Positions 47,614 to 57,761 of a DNA stretch of 64,000 nt are shown here, in pieces. Each line of letters begins with the position of its first letter. Positions within the stretch are counted from its first letter, which is position 1. The notes beneath the pieces were generated by a model. That model did no database searches, was not told the origin of the DNA, and saw only the letters and a list, made by a program, of their open reading frames with translations. Made by a program: the position numbers and the translations under genes. This DNA is from Gordonia spumicola (GTDB lineage Bacteria > Actinomycetota > Actinomycetes > Mycobacteriales > Mycobacteriaceae), in contig NZ_BJOV01000005.1 in the NCBI RefSeq assembly GCF_009932475.1, positions 1,612,001-1,676,000 on the forward strand, read 5' to 3'.

Positions 47614-47660
47614 CTGAAGTCAGAGTACAGTCACAACTGACTTCAGATGACTGAAGTCAG
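47614..47660. promoter_or_regulatory. Triple HxlR operator
   Basis: The 10-mer CTGAAGTCAG occurs three times in the 99-bp divergent spacer: plus at 47614-47623, inverted at 47637-47646, and plus again at 47651-47660. The second and third copies form a perfect inverted repeat with a 4-bp spacer; the first and second form one with a 13-bp spacer. The last copy is 19 bp before the thiolase start, so binding would block its expression directly. Confidence 0.75.
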
Positions 47661-47678
47661 TGGATGAAGGAGAATCCC

Positions 47679-48857
47679 ATGACCGGAGCCAACCGCGACG
47701 CCGTGATCGTCGACGCCGTTCGCACCCCCGTCGCCACCGGCAAGCCGAGCGGCGCATACGCCGACATCCACCCCGTCGACCTGCACGCGCACGCGCTCTC
47801 CGCCCTGGTCGAACGCACCGGGATCGACGCGGCCGTCGTCGACGACGTGATCTCGGGCGCCGTGGGACAGATCGGCGAGCAGTCCGGCAACACCGCACGA
47901 TGGGCGGCCCTCGCCGCAGGCTTCCCCGAATCGGTGCCCGCCGTGACGGTCGACCGCCAATGCGGATCGAGCCAGCAGGCACTCCACTTCGCGGCGCAGG
48001 GGGTCATCGCGGGCGCATACGACGTGGCGATCGCGTCCGGCGTCGAGTCGATGAGCCGGATCCCGATCGGCTCCCAGTTCCGAGGCGACGACTTCGCCGG
48101 ACCGACCGTCGCGCGACGCTACCGGCCCGGACTGATCCCCCAGGGGGTGAGCGCCGAGCTGATCGCCCAGAAGTGGGGCTTGTCCCGCACCCGCCTGGAC
48201 GAGTTCTCCGTCGAATCGCATCGACGAGCGGCCGCGGCGTGGACCGAAGGACGGTTCGAATCGCAGGTGACGTATGTGAACGACCTCCGCACGGACCAGA
48301 CGATCCGCCCCGGATCCACCGTCGAGATCCTCGCGGGCCTGCGGCCCGCATTCGCCGGAGACGCCTGGGCCGAGCGCTACCCCGACATCGACTGGCGGAT
48401 CACGGCGGGCAACAGTTCGCCGGTCAACGACCGGTCCGCAGCGGTCCTCGTCGCCTCCGACGACGCGGCCCGGCGCCTCGGTCTCACACCGCGAGCCCGC
48501 GTCCACTCGTTCGCGGTGGCGGGCGACGACCCGATCCTCATGCTGACCGGCATCATCCCGGCCACCCGCCGGGTGCTCGACAGGGCGGGCCTGAGCATCG
48601 ACGACATCGACGTGTTCGAAGTGAACGAGGCGTTCGCGAGCGTCGTCCTCGCGTGGCAGGCGGAGACCGGGGCCGATCTGGACAAGGTCAACATCAACGG
48701 CGGGGCCATCGCGATCGGCCATCCGCTCGGCGGCTCCGGCGCCCGTCTGACGGCTGCGCTGCTGAACAACCTCGAGCAGGTCGACGGCCGTTTCGGCCTT
48801 CAGGTGATGTGCGAGGCGGGCGGCCTCGCCAACGCCACGATCATCGAACGGGTGTAG
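47679..48857 (+). CDS. Thiolase family acetyl-CoA acyltransferase
   Basis: This 392-residue protein starts at ATG 47679 with AAGGAG upstream. The nucleophilic Cys95 is in VDRQCGSSQQALHFAAQ. Other blocks are NEAFASVVLAW, NINGGAIAIGHPLGGSGARLTAALL with the catalytic His, and VMCEAGGLANATIIE at the C-terminus with the second Cys; this last block usually reads CIGGGQG or CAGGG. It either cleaves 3-oxoacyl-CoA in fatty-acid degradation or joins acetyl-CoA units. It stands alone under the HxlR regulator with no dehydrogenase or hydratase beside it. Confidence 0.92.
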   Translation: MTGANRDAVIVDAVRTPVATGKPSGAYADIHPVDLHAHALSALVERTGIDAAVVDDVISGAVGQIGEQSGNTARWAALAAGFPESVPAVTVDRQCGSSQQALHFAAQGVIAGAYDVAIASGVESMSRIPIGSQFRGDDFAGPTVARRYRPGLIPQGVSAELIAQKWGLSRTRLDEFSVESHRRAAAAWTEGRFESQVTYVNDLRTDQTIRPGSTVEILAGLRPAFAGDAWAERYPDIDWRITAGNSSPVNDRSAAVLVASDDAARRLGLTPRARVHSFAVAGDDPILMLTGIIPATRRVLDRAGLSIDDIDVFEVNEAFASVVLAWQAETGADLDKVNINGGAIAIGHPLGGSGARLTAALLNNLEQVDGRFGLQVMCEAGGLANATIIERV

Positions 48858-48877
48858 GGCGTGTTACCCGGACGCGG

Positions 48878-49243
48878 TCAGAAGGCCTGAGCCTGGGCCC
48901 GGCGGATGATCTCCCGCGCGGAGTGCGTGTGGAGGGCGTCCGCCGGGCGAAGACCGAGGTCCTCCTGCTCGGTGAACAGCCACGACATCGCGTCGTCGCG
49001 CGTGTACCCGCCGTCCAGCAGGGTCCGGACGAGCCCCTCGAAGTGCTTCGCGAGTCCGTCGGGACCGAAGAAGGCCCGCGGGATCACCGGAACGCCGCCG
49101 CGCGACGCCGCGAGGAGATTGTGGTCGCGGATCAACGTCCGGACGCGGTTGGACGAGACGCCGAGTCTGCGGGCGGCTTCGTCGAGGTCGACGGTCTCGA
49201 CGTCGTCGGGAAGGATGTCGATGGAGAGCGGAAGGGAAGCCAC
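48878..49243 (-). CDS. Rv2175c-like DNA-binding protein, probable PknL substrate
   Basis: This 121-residue protein has an N-terminal helix-turn-helix (VDLDEAARRLGVSSNRVRTLIRDHNLLAASRGGVPVIPRAFF). A C-terminal helical domain follows (GLVRTLLDGGYTRDDAMSWLFTEQEDLGLRPADALHTHSAREIIRRAQAQ). This is the Rv2175c fold. In M. tuberculosis its N-terminal Thr is phosphorylated by PknL, which abolishes DNA binding. The divergent pairing with pknL is conserved here. Two candidate Thr residues, one before VDLDEAA, are visible. Confidence 0.9.
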   Translation of the reverse strand: MASLPLSIDILPDDVETVDLDEAARRLGVSSNRVRTLIRDHNLLAASRGGVPVIPRAFFGPDGLAKHFEGLVRTLLDGGYTRDDAMSWLFTEQEDLGLRPADALHTHSAREIIRRAQAQAF

Positions 49244-49314
49244 GGGCGAAACACTACCCGCACGGCCCGCCGCCTCACGCGACGCTCCGGACGTACCGGG
49301 TAGATTCGGTGATC

Positions 49315-50544
49315 ATGACGACCCCCGCCGACCCGCTGATCGGCCGCGTCCTCGAACGCCGGTACCAGATCGACGCGCCGATCGCGCGCGGCGGCATGTC
49401 GGCGGTGTACGTCGGCACGGACGTCCGACTCCATCGACGCGTCGCGATCAAGGTGATGGACGCCCGCTACGTCGGCGACCCGCAGTTCCTGCGCCGCTTC
49501 GAGTTCGAGGCGCGCGCCGTCGCGGGACTCAGTCATCCCGGACTCGTCGCGGTCTACGACCAGAGCATCGACGGCGACATCGCATTCCTCGTCATGGAAC
49601 TGGTCCGCGGCGGAAGCGTCAGGGAACTGCTCCGCGAACGCGGTCCTATGCCGCCGCACGCGGTCGCCGCGATCGGCATCCCCATGCTCGGCGGGCTGGG
49701 GACCGCCCACCGCGCAGGCCTCGTCCACCGGGACGTCAAACCGGAGAACGTCCTGATCTCCGACACCGGCGACATCAAGGTCGCCGACTTCGGCCTGGTC
49801 CGCGCGGTCGCCGAAGCCGGTGTCACCTCCGCGAGCGTCATCCTCGGAACGGCCGCCTACCTGTCGCCCGAACAGGTGTCGTCGACCGACATCGACGCAC
49901 GCAGCGACGTGTACTCGGCGGGCGTCCTGATGTTCGAGCTGCTCACCGGCCGCCAACCGTTCAGCGGCTCCACTCAGCTGGCACTCGCCTACCAGCGACT
50001 GAGCTACGACGTCCCCGCGCCGAGCGATCTGATCCCCGGCGTGCCGCCGCAGATCGACGACATCGTCCTGCGCGCGACCGAACGCAGGCCCGACGACCGT
50101 TTCGCCGACGGCTTCGCGATGCAGCACGCGATCCTGGACGCCGTCGACGAGATCGGCCTGCCGCCGTTCACCGTCCCGGCGCCGAGCCAGGCGTCCGCAC
50201 GGGTGACCAACGCGATCGCGCGGCCGGTGGTGCCCCGTGACATCGCGCCGCCCGCGGTGGCCCGTCCACGAGACGTCGCGGGCACTCGCCAGGCGACCGA
50301 TCCCGAGGGCTACCCCTACGATGCCGACGAGTACGACGACTACGCGCCCGACGACTCCGACCTGTACGACGCCGACTACGACGATCCGCCGGAGCCGCGG
50401 AACGCCCGACGGGCCGACGAACCCTCCCGCGATCTTCTGCCGACTACCCGCGGCACGGCGACGTTGGTGTGGTTCCTGCTGGTCATCGCGGTCGCGGCCG
50501 GCCTCGCGGCCCTCGGGTGGGCGCTCGGGTCGGCCGTGTCCTGA
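49315..50544 (+). CDS. pknL: Transmembrane Ser/Thr protein kinase PknL
   Basis: This 409-residue kinase starts at ATG 49315 (GTG 49309 is in frame). The glycine loop is IARGGMSAVYVG and the ATP lysine is Lys46 (VAIKVM). The catalytic loop is HRDVKPENVL (138-147), DFG is at 158-160, and the activation loop holds TSASVILGTAAYLSPEQ with potential phosphorylated Thr. After the kinase domain comes an acidic juxtamembrane linker (DEYDDYAPDDSDLYDADYDD), one helix near residues 386-406, and only a few residues outside. There is no PASTA sensor. It is paired with the Rv2175c-like regulator. Confidence 0.94.
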   Translation: MTTPADPLIGRVLERRYQIDAPIARGGMSAVYVGTDVRLHRRVAIKVMDARYVGDPQFLRRFEFEARAVAGLSHPGLVAVYDQSIDGDIAFLVMELVRGGSVRELLRERGPMPPHAVAAIGIPMLGGLGTAHRAGLVHRDVKPENVLISDTGDIKVADFGLVRAVAEAGVTSASVILGTAAYLSPEQVSSTDIDARSDVYSAGVLMFELLTGRQPFSGSTQLALAYQRLSYDVPAPSDLIPGVPPQIDDIVLRATERRPDDRFADGFAMQHAILDAVDEIGLPPFTVPAPSQASARVTNAIARPVVPRDIAPPAVARPRDVAGTRQATDPEGYPYDADEYDDYAPDDSDLYDADYDDPPEPRNARRADEPSRDLLPTTRGTATLVWFLLVIAVAAGLAALGWALGSAVS

Positions 50545-50560
50545 GCGGGGTCGGCCCCGC
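50545..50560. terminator. Short hairpin between pknL and aroG
   Basis: GCGGGG (50545-50550), loop TCGG, CCCCGC (50555-50560) lies in the 22 bp between the convergent stops. No T-run is present, so the activity is uncertain. Confidence 0.4.
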
Positions 50561-50566
50561 GCGTCG

Positions 50567-52472
<1,906 letters not shown>

Positions 52473-52512
52473 GAGTTGAAGGTTATCGCCCCGGAGCGGC
52501 CATAATCTCCCT

Positions 52513-53796
52513 ATGCCCTTGTCGATCCGCGCCGCCGACTCGGCGCTGCGCGCCTGGCGACCGACGACGGCGGTCTCGCTGCTGACCGTCATCGTCTTCG
52601 CCGCGTCGTCGACCCTGCAGATCGCCGGCGTGCCGTTCACCTCCAGTTTCGGCACCCGCACCCGGTTCGACATGGACGTCTACCGCCTCGGCGGCCAGAT
52701 GTGGCATCACGGACTCAGCCTGTACGCGGACGGGTCGATGCCGTTCACGCAGGACGGGATCTGGCTGCCGTTCACCTACCCCCCGTTCGCGGCGTTGCTG
52801 TTCACGCCGCTCGGAGCCATGTCGTTGACTGTGACGAGCATCGGCGTGTCGGTGCTCACAGTCGTGCTCATGGTCTACGTGACGAAGGTGACGTTCGACG
52901 TGCTCGACGTCGGCGACCGCGCGAACCGCTGGCAGCTCGCACTGCTGGTGTCCACGGCCACCGTCTGGTTCAACCCGTTCACCATGACTCTGGGGTTCGG
53001 CCAGATCAACATGGTGTTGATGGCGCTGATCGTCGTCGACGTGTTCATCGTCGGACGCCGCCCCGGCCCCTCGACGAGGCTGCAGGGCGTTCTCACGGGC
53101 CTTGCGGCGGCGGTGAAGTTGACGCCGCTCGTCTTCCTCGGAGTGTTCCTCGTCGCCGGTCGGATTCGGGCTGTCGCCGCGGGCGTCGTCGCGTTCGTCG
53201 GTGCGGCGTTCATCGGCTGGCTGTGGATCCCCGACGACTCGAAGACCTACTGGACCGACACGGTCTTCCACACCGGCCGTATCGGCGAGCCGGAGGGGCG
53301 GATCAACCAGAACCTGAACGCCCTCTGGCTGCGGATCTTCGACGACGGCGGGTCCACCGCGTCACTGCTCTGGGTGGCGTCGAGCCTGGTCGTCACCGTG
53401 CCCGCGGTCCTCGCAGTCGTCGCGGCCCGTCCGCGCGATGCGTTCGCGCCGGGTCCGATCGGCGGCCGAGTCGAGGCGATGGTCGTGACCTGCACGATCG
53501 CCGTGTGGGGTCTGCTCGTGTCACCGACGACATGGGCACACCACTGGGTGTGGTGCGTCCCGGCGATCGTCACGTGCCTGGTGTTCGTCGCACGGACCGA
53601 CGACGCCCGTGTACGTCGCGTCTACGGAACGCTCGCCGCCACCGGCGTCGTGATCTTCGCGATCGGACCGTTCCAGCTGCTCCCGCCGATCCAGGACGGA
53701 TGGGCCTGGTGGCAGCACGTCGTCGGAAACACATACCCGCTCTGGGGACTCGCCCTCATCATCGCCTTCTGGCGTCTCCCCTATCGGCGCGCATAG
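52513..53796 (+). CDS. GT87 family alpha-1,2-mannosyltransferase (Rv2181-like, MptC)
   Basis: This 427-residue membrane protein has about 10 helices. RFDMDVYRLGGQMW in the first extracytoplasmic loop carries the acidic residues of the GT-C/GT87 active site. LPFTYPPFAALLFTPL, then FGQINMVLMALIVVD, then RINQNLNALW and SPTTWAHHWVW are family motifs. The position beside RNase AS and the acyltransferase matches Rv2181, which adds alpha-1,2-mannose branches to lipomannan and mannose caps to lipoarabinomannan. It ends before a large inverted repeat. Confidence 0.88.
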   Translation: MPLSIRAADSALRAWRPTTAVSLLTVIVFAASSTLQIAGVPFTSSFGTRTRFDMDVYRLGGQMWHHGLSLYADGSMPFTQDGIWLPFTYPPFAALLFTPLGAMSLTVTSIGVSVLTVVLMVYVTKVTFDVLDVGDRANRWQLALLVSTATVWFNPFTMTLGFGQINMVLMALIVVDVFIVGRRPGPSTRLQGVLTGLAAAVKLTPLVFLGVFLVAGRIRAVAAGVVAFVGAAFIGWLWIPDDSKTYWTDTVFHTGRIGEPEGRINQNLNALWLRIFDDGGSTASLLWVASSLVVTVPAVLAVVAARPRDAFAPGPIGGRVEAMVVTCTIAVWGLLVSPTTWAHHWVWCVPAIVTCLVFVARTDDARVRRVYGTLAATGVVIFAIGPFQLLPPIQDGWAWWQHVVGNTYPLWGLALIIAFWRLPYRRA

Positions 53797-53803
53797 GCAC
53801 ACC

Positions 53804-53880
53804 ACGCGTAAGGTTCCCCGATCCGGCGCCGATCAGACGAAAAGCGACCGAAGACCGGGAATTCGGGGAACCTTACGCGT
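53804..53880. terminator. Large 18-bp inverted repeat between convergent genes
   Basis: Arms ACGCGTAAGGTTCCCCGA (53804-53821) and its exact complement (53863-53880) are separated by 41 bp. It spans the gap between the mannosyltransferase and the acyltransferase. Its long loop is unlike a normal intrinsic terminator, so it may be a bidirectional terminator or a small repeated element. Confidence 0.55.
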
Positions 53881-53898
53881 CCGAATGATGTCGGAGTG

Positions 53899-54612
53899 TC
53901 AGGCGTTGTCCATGACTTCTTCGGCGGTCTTGTAGGTTCCGTCGTCGTTCTTGAGCTTCTGGGCGTACACGTCGACGTACTGCTGGCCGGAGAGGCGCAT
54001 GAGGGCGTACATGATCTCGTCGGTGACGGCTCGCTCGATGAAACGGTTGCCCGCCATGCCCTCATATCGGGAGAAGTCGAGCGGCTCCCCGACTCGGACG
54101 GTGATCCGCGTTGGGCGCGGAAGGATCGTGCCGGGCGGATTGATGCGGTCGGTGCCGACCATCGCGATCGGGATCACCGGATTGCCCGTCTCCAGGGCCA
54201 TACGGGCCAGACCCGTCTTGCCCTTGTACAGGCGGCCGTCCGGCGACCTGGTTCCCTCCGGGTACAGGCACAGCAGACGTCCCTCGTCGAGGACTCGCTT
54301 GCCCGCGGTCAGAGCGCCCGCGGCGGCCGACGCTCCGGAACGGTCGATCGGGATCTGCCCCGACGAACTGAAGAACCACTTCTTGAACTTGCCCTTGAAC
54401 CCGCCCTCGGTGAAGTACTCCGACTTCGCGAGGAAGAAGATGCGGCGGCGCACCATCAGCGGCAGGTAGAAGCTGTCGACGACGGCGAGGTGATTCGAAG
54501 CGATCAACGCCGAGCCCGACTTCGGGATCCTGTCGTGCCCCTCAATCGTCGGACGACCCATCAGCCGCAGGCCGGGCCCCATGAGGATGTACTTGAAGAT
54601 GAAGTACCACAT
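53899..54612 (-). CDS. 1-acylglycerol-3-phosphate acyltransferase family protein
   Basis: This 237-residue protein belongs to the PlsC/LPLAT family. The catalytic motif is NHLAVVDSF, with His41 and Asp46 (HX4D). Motif III is LYPEGTRSPDG near residue 116. A hydrophobic N-terminus (WYFIFKYILMGPGL) anchors it to the membrane. It transfers an acyl chain to a lyso-lipid; the mycobacterial equivalent is Rv2182c, reported to act on phospholipids. The exact acceptor cannot be read from the sequence. Confidence 0.9.
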   Translation of the reverse strand: MWYFIFKYILMGPGLRLMGRPTIEGHDRIPKSGSALIASNHLAVVDSFYLPLMVRRRIFFLAKSEYFTEGGFKGKFKKWFFSSSGQIPIDRSGASAAAGALTAGKRVLDEGRLLCLYPEGTRSPDGRLYKGKTGLARMALETGNPVIPIAMVGTDRINPPGTILPRPTRITVRVGEPLDFSRYEGMAGNRFIERAVTDEIMYALMRLSGQQYVDVYAQKLKNDDGTYKTAEEVMDNA

Positions 54613-54669
54613 GCTCGCGTCCAGTCCCTTCTCGCAACGGCCGTTCGGCTCGTCGACGCGTGGATAACT

Positions 54670-55650
54670 CTACTGGCTAGCCGAGAGACCTTCGCGGGCC
54701 ACTTGTGCGGCGCCGATCACCCCGGCCGACTCGCCGAGCTGCGTCCCGCGGATCCGGGCCAGCTGCCGATGTCCGGCGCCGGTCACCGACGCCGCGTAGT
54801 GGTCGCGCGCCTCGTCCAGGAAGAGGCCGGACGCCGCACCGACACCTCCGGCGAGGACGATCAGGTCCGGATCGAAGACGTCGGCGATCATGCCGAGACC
54901 CAGACCGAGCCACCGTGCGAGATCGGCGTAGGCCGCGACGGCGACCGGATCGCCGTCCGCTGCCGCGGCGGCGACGCGTCGACCGGTCAGTGAACCGGGA
55001 TCGGCGTCCGACTCCGCCGCCAGGACGCTGCGCCCGAACTCCTGTGAAGCGAGGATCTCGACCGCGGTGTCGACGAGCGCGGTACCGCTGCAGTAACGCT
55101 CCCAACAGCCCCGCTTGCCGCAGCCGCACGGTCTGCCGTCCGGCACGACGGTGAGGTGCCCGAGTTCGGGCGCGACGCCGAAGCTGCCTCGATAGATCTC
55201 GCCCCCGAGGATCAGACCTGCACCGATACCGGTGCCGATCGCCAGGACCAGCGTGTTGTGCCCGCGAGCGGCGGCGCCGAAATGCAGTTCGGCGACGGCG
55301 GCCGCGTTCGCGTCGTGCTCGGCGAAGACGGGCATCCCGATCCGCTCGGACATGTCCGCGGCGACGTCTGCTTCCAGCCACGGCAGGTGAGGTGCGAAAC
55401 GGACCGTACGACGATCGGGTGTCAGGAAGCCCGCGATCGCGAGTCCGACGGCCCTGACGGCCCACCGGTCGCGCAGTTCGCCGACCAGCCTGTCGAGGCA
55501 GTGTTCGAGAGCACCGGCCGTCGAGGGCGTCGCGGTGCGCAAGGTGTCGAGCATGTGACCGGCCGGATCGACGACGCAGGCGCGGACACTGGTGCCTCCG
55601 ATGTCGATGCCGACAGTGAGGTCCGTGCCGCGACTGGCCGTCATCATCAC
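54670..55650 (-). CDS. ROK-family sugar kinase (glucokinase-like)
   Basis: This 326-residue protein has the ATP phosphate motif GIDIGGTSVRACV (residues 14-26). The ROK signature follows, with the zinc-binding cluster GHLTVVPDGRPCGCGKRGCWERYCSG. The catalytic Asp is in EHDANAAAVAE. DLIVLAGGVGAASG follows near the end. It phosphorylates a hexose, probably glucose. ROK proteins with a DNA-binding domain are repressors, but none is present here. Start GTG or ATG within the first three residues; it overlaps the stop of the 118-residue gene by 4 bp. Confidence 0.88.
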   Translation of the reverse strand: MMMTASRGTDLTVGIDIGGTSVRACVVDPAGHMLDTLRTATPSTAGALEHCLDRLVGELRDRWAVRAVGLAIAGFLTPDRRTVRFAPHLPWLEADVAADMSERIGMPVFAEHDANAAAVAELHFGAAARGHNTLVLAIGTGIGAGLILGGEIYRGSFGVAPELGHLTVVPDGRPCGCGKRGCWERYCSGTALVDTAVEILASQEFGRSVLAAESDADPGSLTGRRVAAAAADGDPVAVAAYADLARWLGLGLGMIADVFDPDLIVLAGGVGAASGLFLDEARDHYAASVTGAGHRQLARIRGTQLGESAGVIGAAQVAREGLSASQ

Positions 55651-56000
55651 CGCCCGGGCGTCGCGATGCGGACGGGGATCGACTCGAACCCCGTGCTGGA
55701 CGTCGGCGGGGCCGCGGGCTCGGACCTCAGCGACCCGGCGATCGCCTCGAGGATCGCGATGAACGCCGACAGGATCCGGGCCAGCAGGTCGCCGAGTTCG
55801 GTGAGCAGGGTGCCCAGCTCGGCGGCCAGTTCGGGGATCGGGCCGGGAGCTCCACCGACGGCGGACGCGGCGGCCGACTGTCCCCCGCCGATGATCGCGG
55901 CGAGCTGATCGATGTTCGCGGCGAATCCGAGCAGCATCTCCTGCATCGGATCACCGTTCGGGGTGGATCCGGCGCGGGGGTCGCGCGCGTTCGCGGACAT
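55647..56000 (-). CDS. Small Ala/Gly-rich hydrophobic-helix protein of unknown function
   Basis: About 117 residues from ATG 56000 (56018 is an alternative). It has no signal peptide. The middle is a long hydrophobic helix (ELAAELGTLLTELGDLLARILSAFIAILEAIAGSL) preceded by an Ala/Gly-rich stretch (IIGGGQSAAASAVGGAPG). Position matches the small gene Rv2183c. Overlap with the ROK gene by 4 bp (ATGA) implies coupled translation. No family recognised. Confidence 0.65.
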   Translation of the reverse strand: MSANARDPRAGSTPNGDPMQEMLLGFAANIDQLAAIIGGGQSAAASAVGGAPGPIPELAAELGTLLTELGDLLARILSAFIAILEAIAGSLRSEPAAPPTSSTGFESIPVRIATPGR

Positions 56001-56097
56001 CGACTCGTGCTCCTCCATCGGATCGGGCGGCCGGATCTCCGGCCGTCAACGTTGTGAGCGGATTCTACCGGGCGTCGCGGGCCGGATTCGGCGTCGA

Positions 56098-57300
56098 CTA
56101 CCTCTGCGGCCCGGATCCGCCGTCCCGCGCGGGCCACACCGCGGGGTCGGGCATAAAGGTGACCGTGATCCGCCCGTCGTCCCATCCGGCGGCCGTCACC
56201 CGGCATCGTCGCAGGACAGAGGGCAGACGGACCGGATGTCGGAAGCCGTCGACGGTCACCAGCAGGTCGTCCCCCGAACGACCGAGCTGCAGGTGCTCGG
56301 GACGGGACAGCCGTTGAGCCCACGTGAGTTCGAACACAGAGTCCACGCCGTCGCCCGACGCCTTCGTGACTGTCAACGCGGCACTGCCGCGGGGTCGGCC
56401 GCCCGGTGCGGGCAGATTCACGCGGATCTTCCGGATGCGGGACAGCCTGTCGAGCACACCGCCGGAGGGGACTTCCCGCACGGTCACCGAAGCGTCGACG
56501 AGCGAGCGGACGTGATCGGCGACGTCTGACGTCGCGATGTCGCTCTCCCCCGCGTTGACCAGGACCGATCGCAGCGGGAGCGCCGTCAGATCGGCCACGG
56601 CGAGGTGATCGGCGGCGGCGCGGCGGCCGCGGTCGCCCGCGTCGAAGACCATGTGCACGGCGACCGAGTGCGGGTCGGTGAAGAGTTCGGCCAAGTCCTG
56701 GCAATCGCGGTCGATGCCCTCGACCGCCGCCGACAGCTGCGCGAGCGCGGGCTTCTCCGCTGCCTCCGCCAGTCGCGCGTGCCTCGGCCACAGTCGTTCG
56801 ATGGTCGTCGACAGGATGACCGGCGCGCGGAGCAGGGCGTTCGGGTCGCCGACACCGGAGAGGTCGACCACCAGCCTCCGCCATCGACCGCTCGTCGCGG
56901 CATCACGGATCTGTCGGAGCAGGAGGAACTCTTGGATCCCGGGCAGCGCGACCATCTCGCCCGGCGCGACGGAGGTCAGCGTCCCGACGATCGGCAGGAA
57001 TGCGCGTGCCGCGCCCACGGCAGTCAACGCTGCCGTGAAGTCGGTCCACGCCTGTTCGACCACCGCGAGCTGATCCAGATGCAGGAGGTCGGTGTCCGCG
57101 GTGATCGGGACGGGTTCTCCGGGTACTCGATACACGCCGAGCCGGTCCGGGAGGTACGACTGCCGGTCGATCGTCACCAGCAGAGTGTCGCGTTCGGAGC
57201 CCATCGGCAGGCCCGCACGCGATTGCGTCGCCGGACCGTCCACCGTCAGGGCGGCGGCCGCGGCCAGCACGGACACGCCGGAGCCACCGGGTCCGAGCAC
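56098..57300 (-). CDS. ArsA/GET3-like protein with degenerate nucleotide-binding motifs
   Basis: About 400 residues. The ArsA fold is recognisable from IDRQSYLP, then PGIQEFLLLRQIRDAATSGRWRRLVVDLSGVGD in the place of the switch II region, and an alpha-crystallin-like C-terminus (VTVDGFRHPVRLPSVLRRCRV). The N-terminal loop reads VLGPGGSGVSVLA where a deviant Walker A (GKGGVGKT) is expected: both lysines are lost. The DTAPTGH of switch II reads DLSGVGD. It is probably not a normal ATPase. GTG 57300 is a best guess for the start, as a non-standard upstream CTG is possible. Position equals Rv2184c, next to the two START-like genes. Confidence 0.7.
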   Translation of the reverse strand: MLGPGGSGVSVLAAAAALTVDGPATQSRAGLPMGSERDTLLVTIDRQSYLPDRLGVYRVPGEPVPITADTDLLHLDQLAVVEQAWTDFTAALTAVGAARAFLPIVGTLTSVAPGEMVALPGIQEFLLLRQIRDAATSGRWRRLVVDLSGVGDPNALLRAPVILSTTIERLWPRHARLAEAAEKPALAQLSAAVEGIDRDCQDLAELFTDPHSVAVHMVFDAGDRGRRAAADHLAVADLTALPLRSVLVNAGESDIATSDVADHVRSLVDASVTVREVPSGGVLDRLSRIRKIRVNLPAPGGRPRGSAALTVTKASGDGVDSVFELTWAQRLSRPEHLQLGRSGDDLLVTVDGFRHPVRLPSVLRRCRVTAAGWDDGRITVTFMPDPAVWPARDGGSGPQR

Positions 57301-57323
57301 CAGGTGGATGGGCGTCAGATCGA

Positions 57324-57761
57324 TCAGCCTTCGACCCGCTTCTTGAGATCGCTGAGCGCCGACGTCGTGATCGCCTTCTCGGCGCGCCGCTTCAACTGAC
57401 TGATCATCGGGATCTTCAGGTCGACGCTCAACGCGTAGGTGACCTTCGTCGACCCCTCGACCTGCTGGGTGAGGACGTACTGTCCGCGCTGATCGCGTTG
57501 CAGGTCGCTGGAGACCAGTCGCCACGACACGGCCGACCCGTCGTCGGCCCAGTCGTAGCGGAGTTCGTACGTGTCGGCGAGGACTCCCGCGTCCAGGACG
57601 AAGCGCACGTGGACGCCTCTGCCCGCGGCGTCACGCTCGAGGACGGTGACCTCTCGCGCCGCACCGACCCACTCCGGGTAGTTCTCGAAGTCGGCGATGA
57701 CGGCCATCACCGCGGCCACATCGGCCGCGACGATCGTCGACTGCTCGGTGCTGTCGGTCAT
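57324..57761 (-). CDS. START-like (SRPBCC) protein, Rv2185c type
   Basis: This 145-residue protein starts at ATG 57761, overlapping the next START-like gene by 4 bp. STIVAADVAAVMAVIADFENYPEWVGAAREVTVLERDAAGRG is the N-terminal SRPBCC signature of the polyketide cyclase/dehydrase type. The helix near the end (KRRAEKAITTSALSDLKKRVEG) closes the hydrophobic cavity. These proteins bind hydrophobic ligands or lipids. No catalytic residues are evident. It lies 23 bp before the ArsA-like gene. Confidence 0.85.
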   Translation of the reverse strand: MTDSTEQSTIVAADVAAVMAVIADFENYPEWVGAAREVTVLERDAAGRGVHVRFVLDAGVLADTYELRYDWADDGSAVSWRLVSSDLQRDQRGQYVLTQQVEGSTKVTYALSVDLKIPMISQLKRRAEKAITTSALSDLKKRVEG

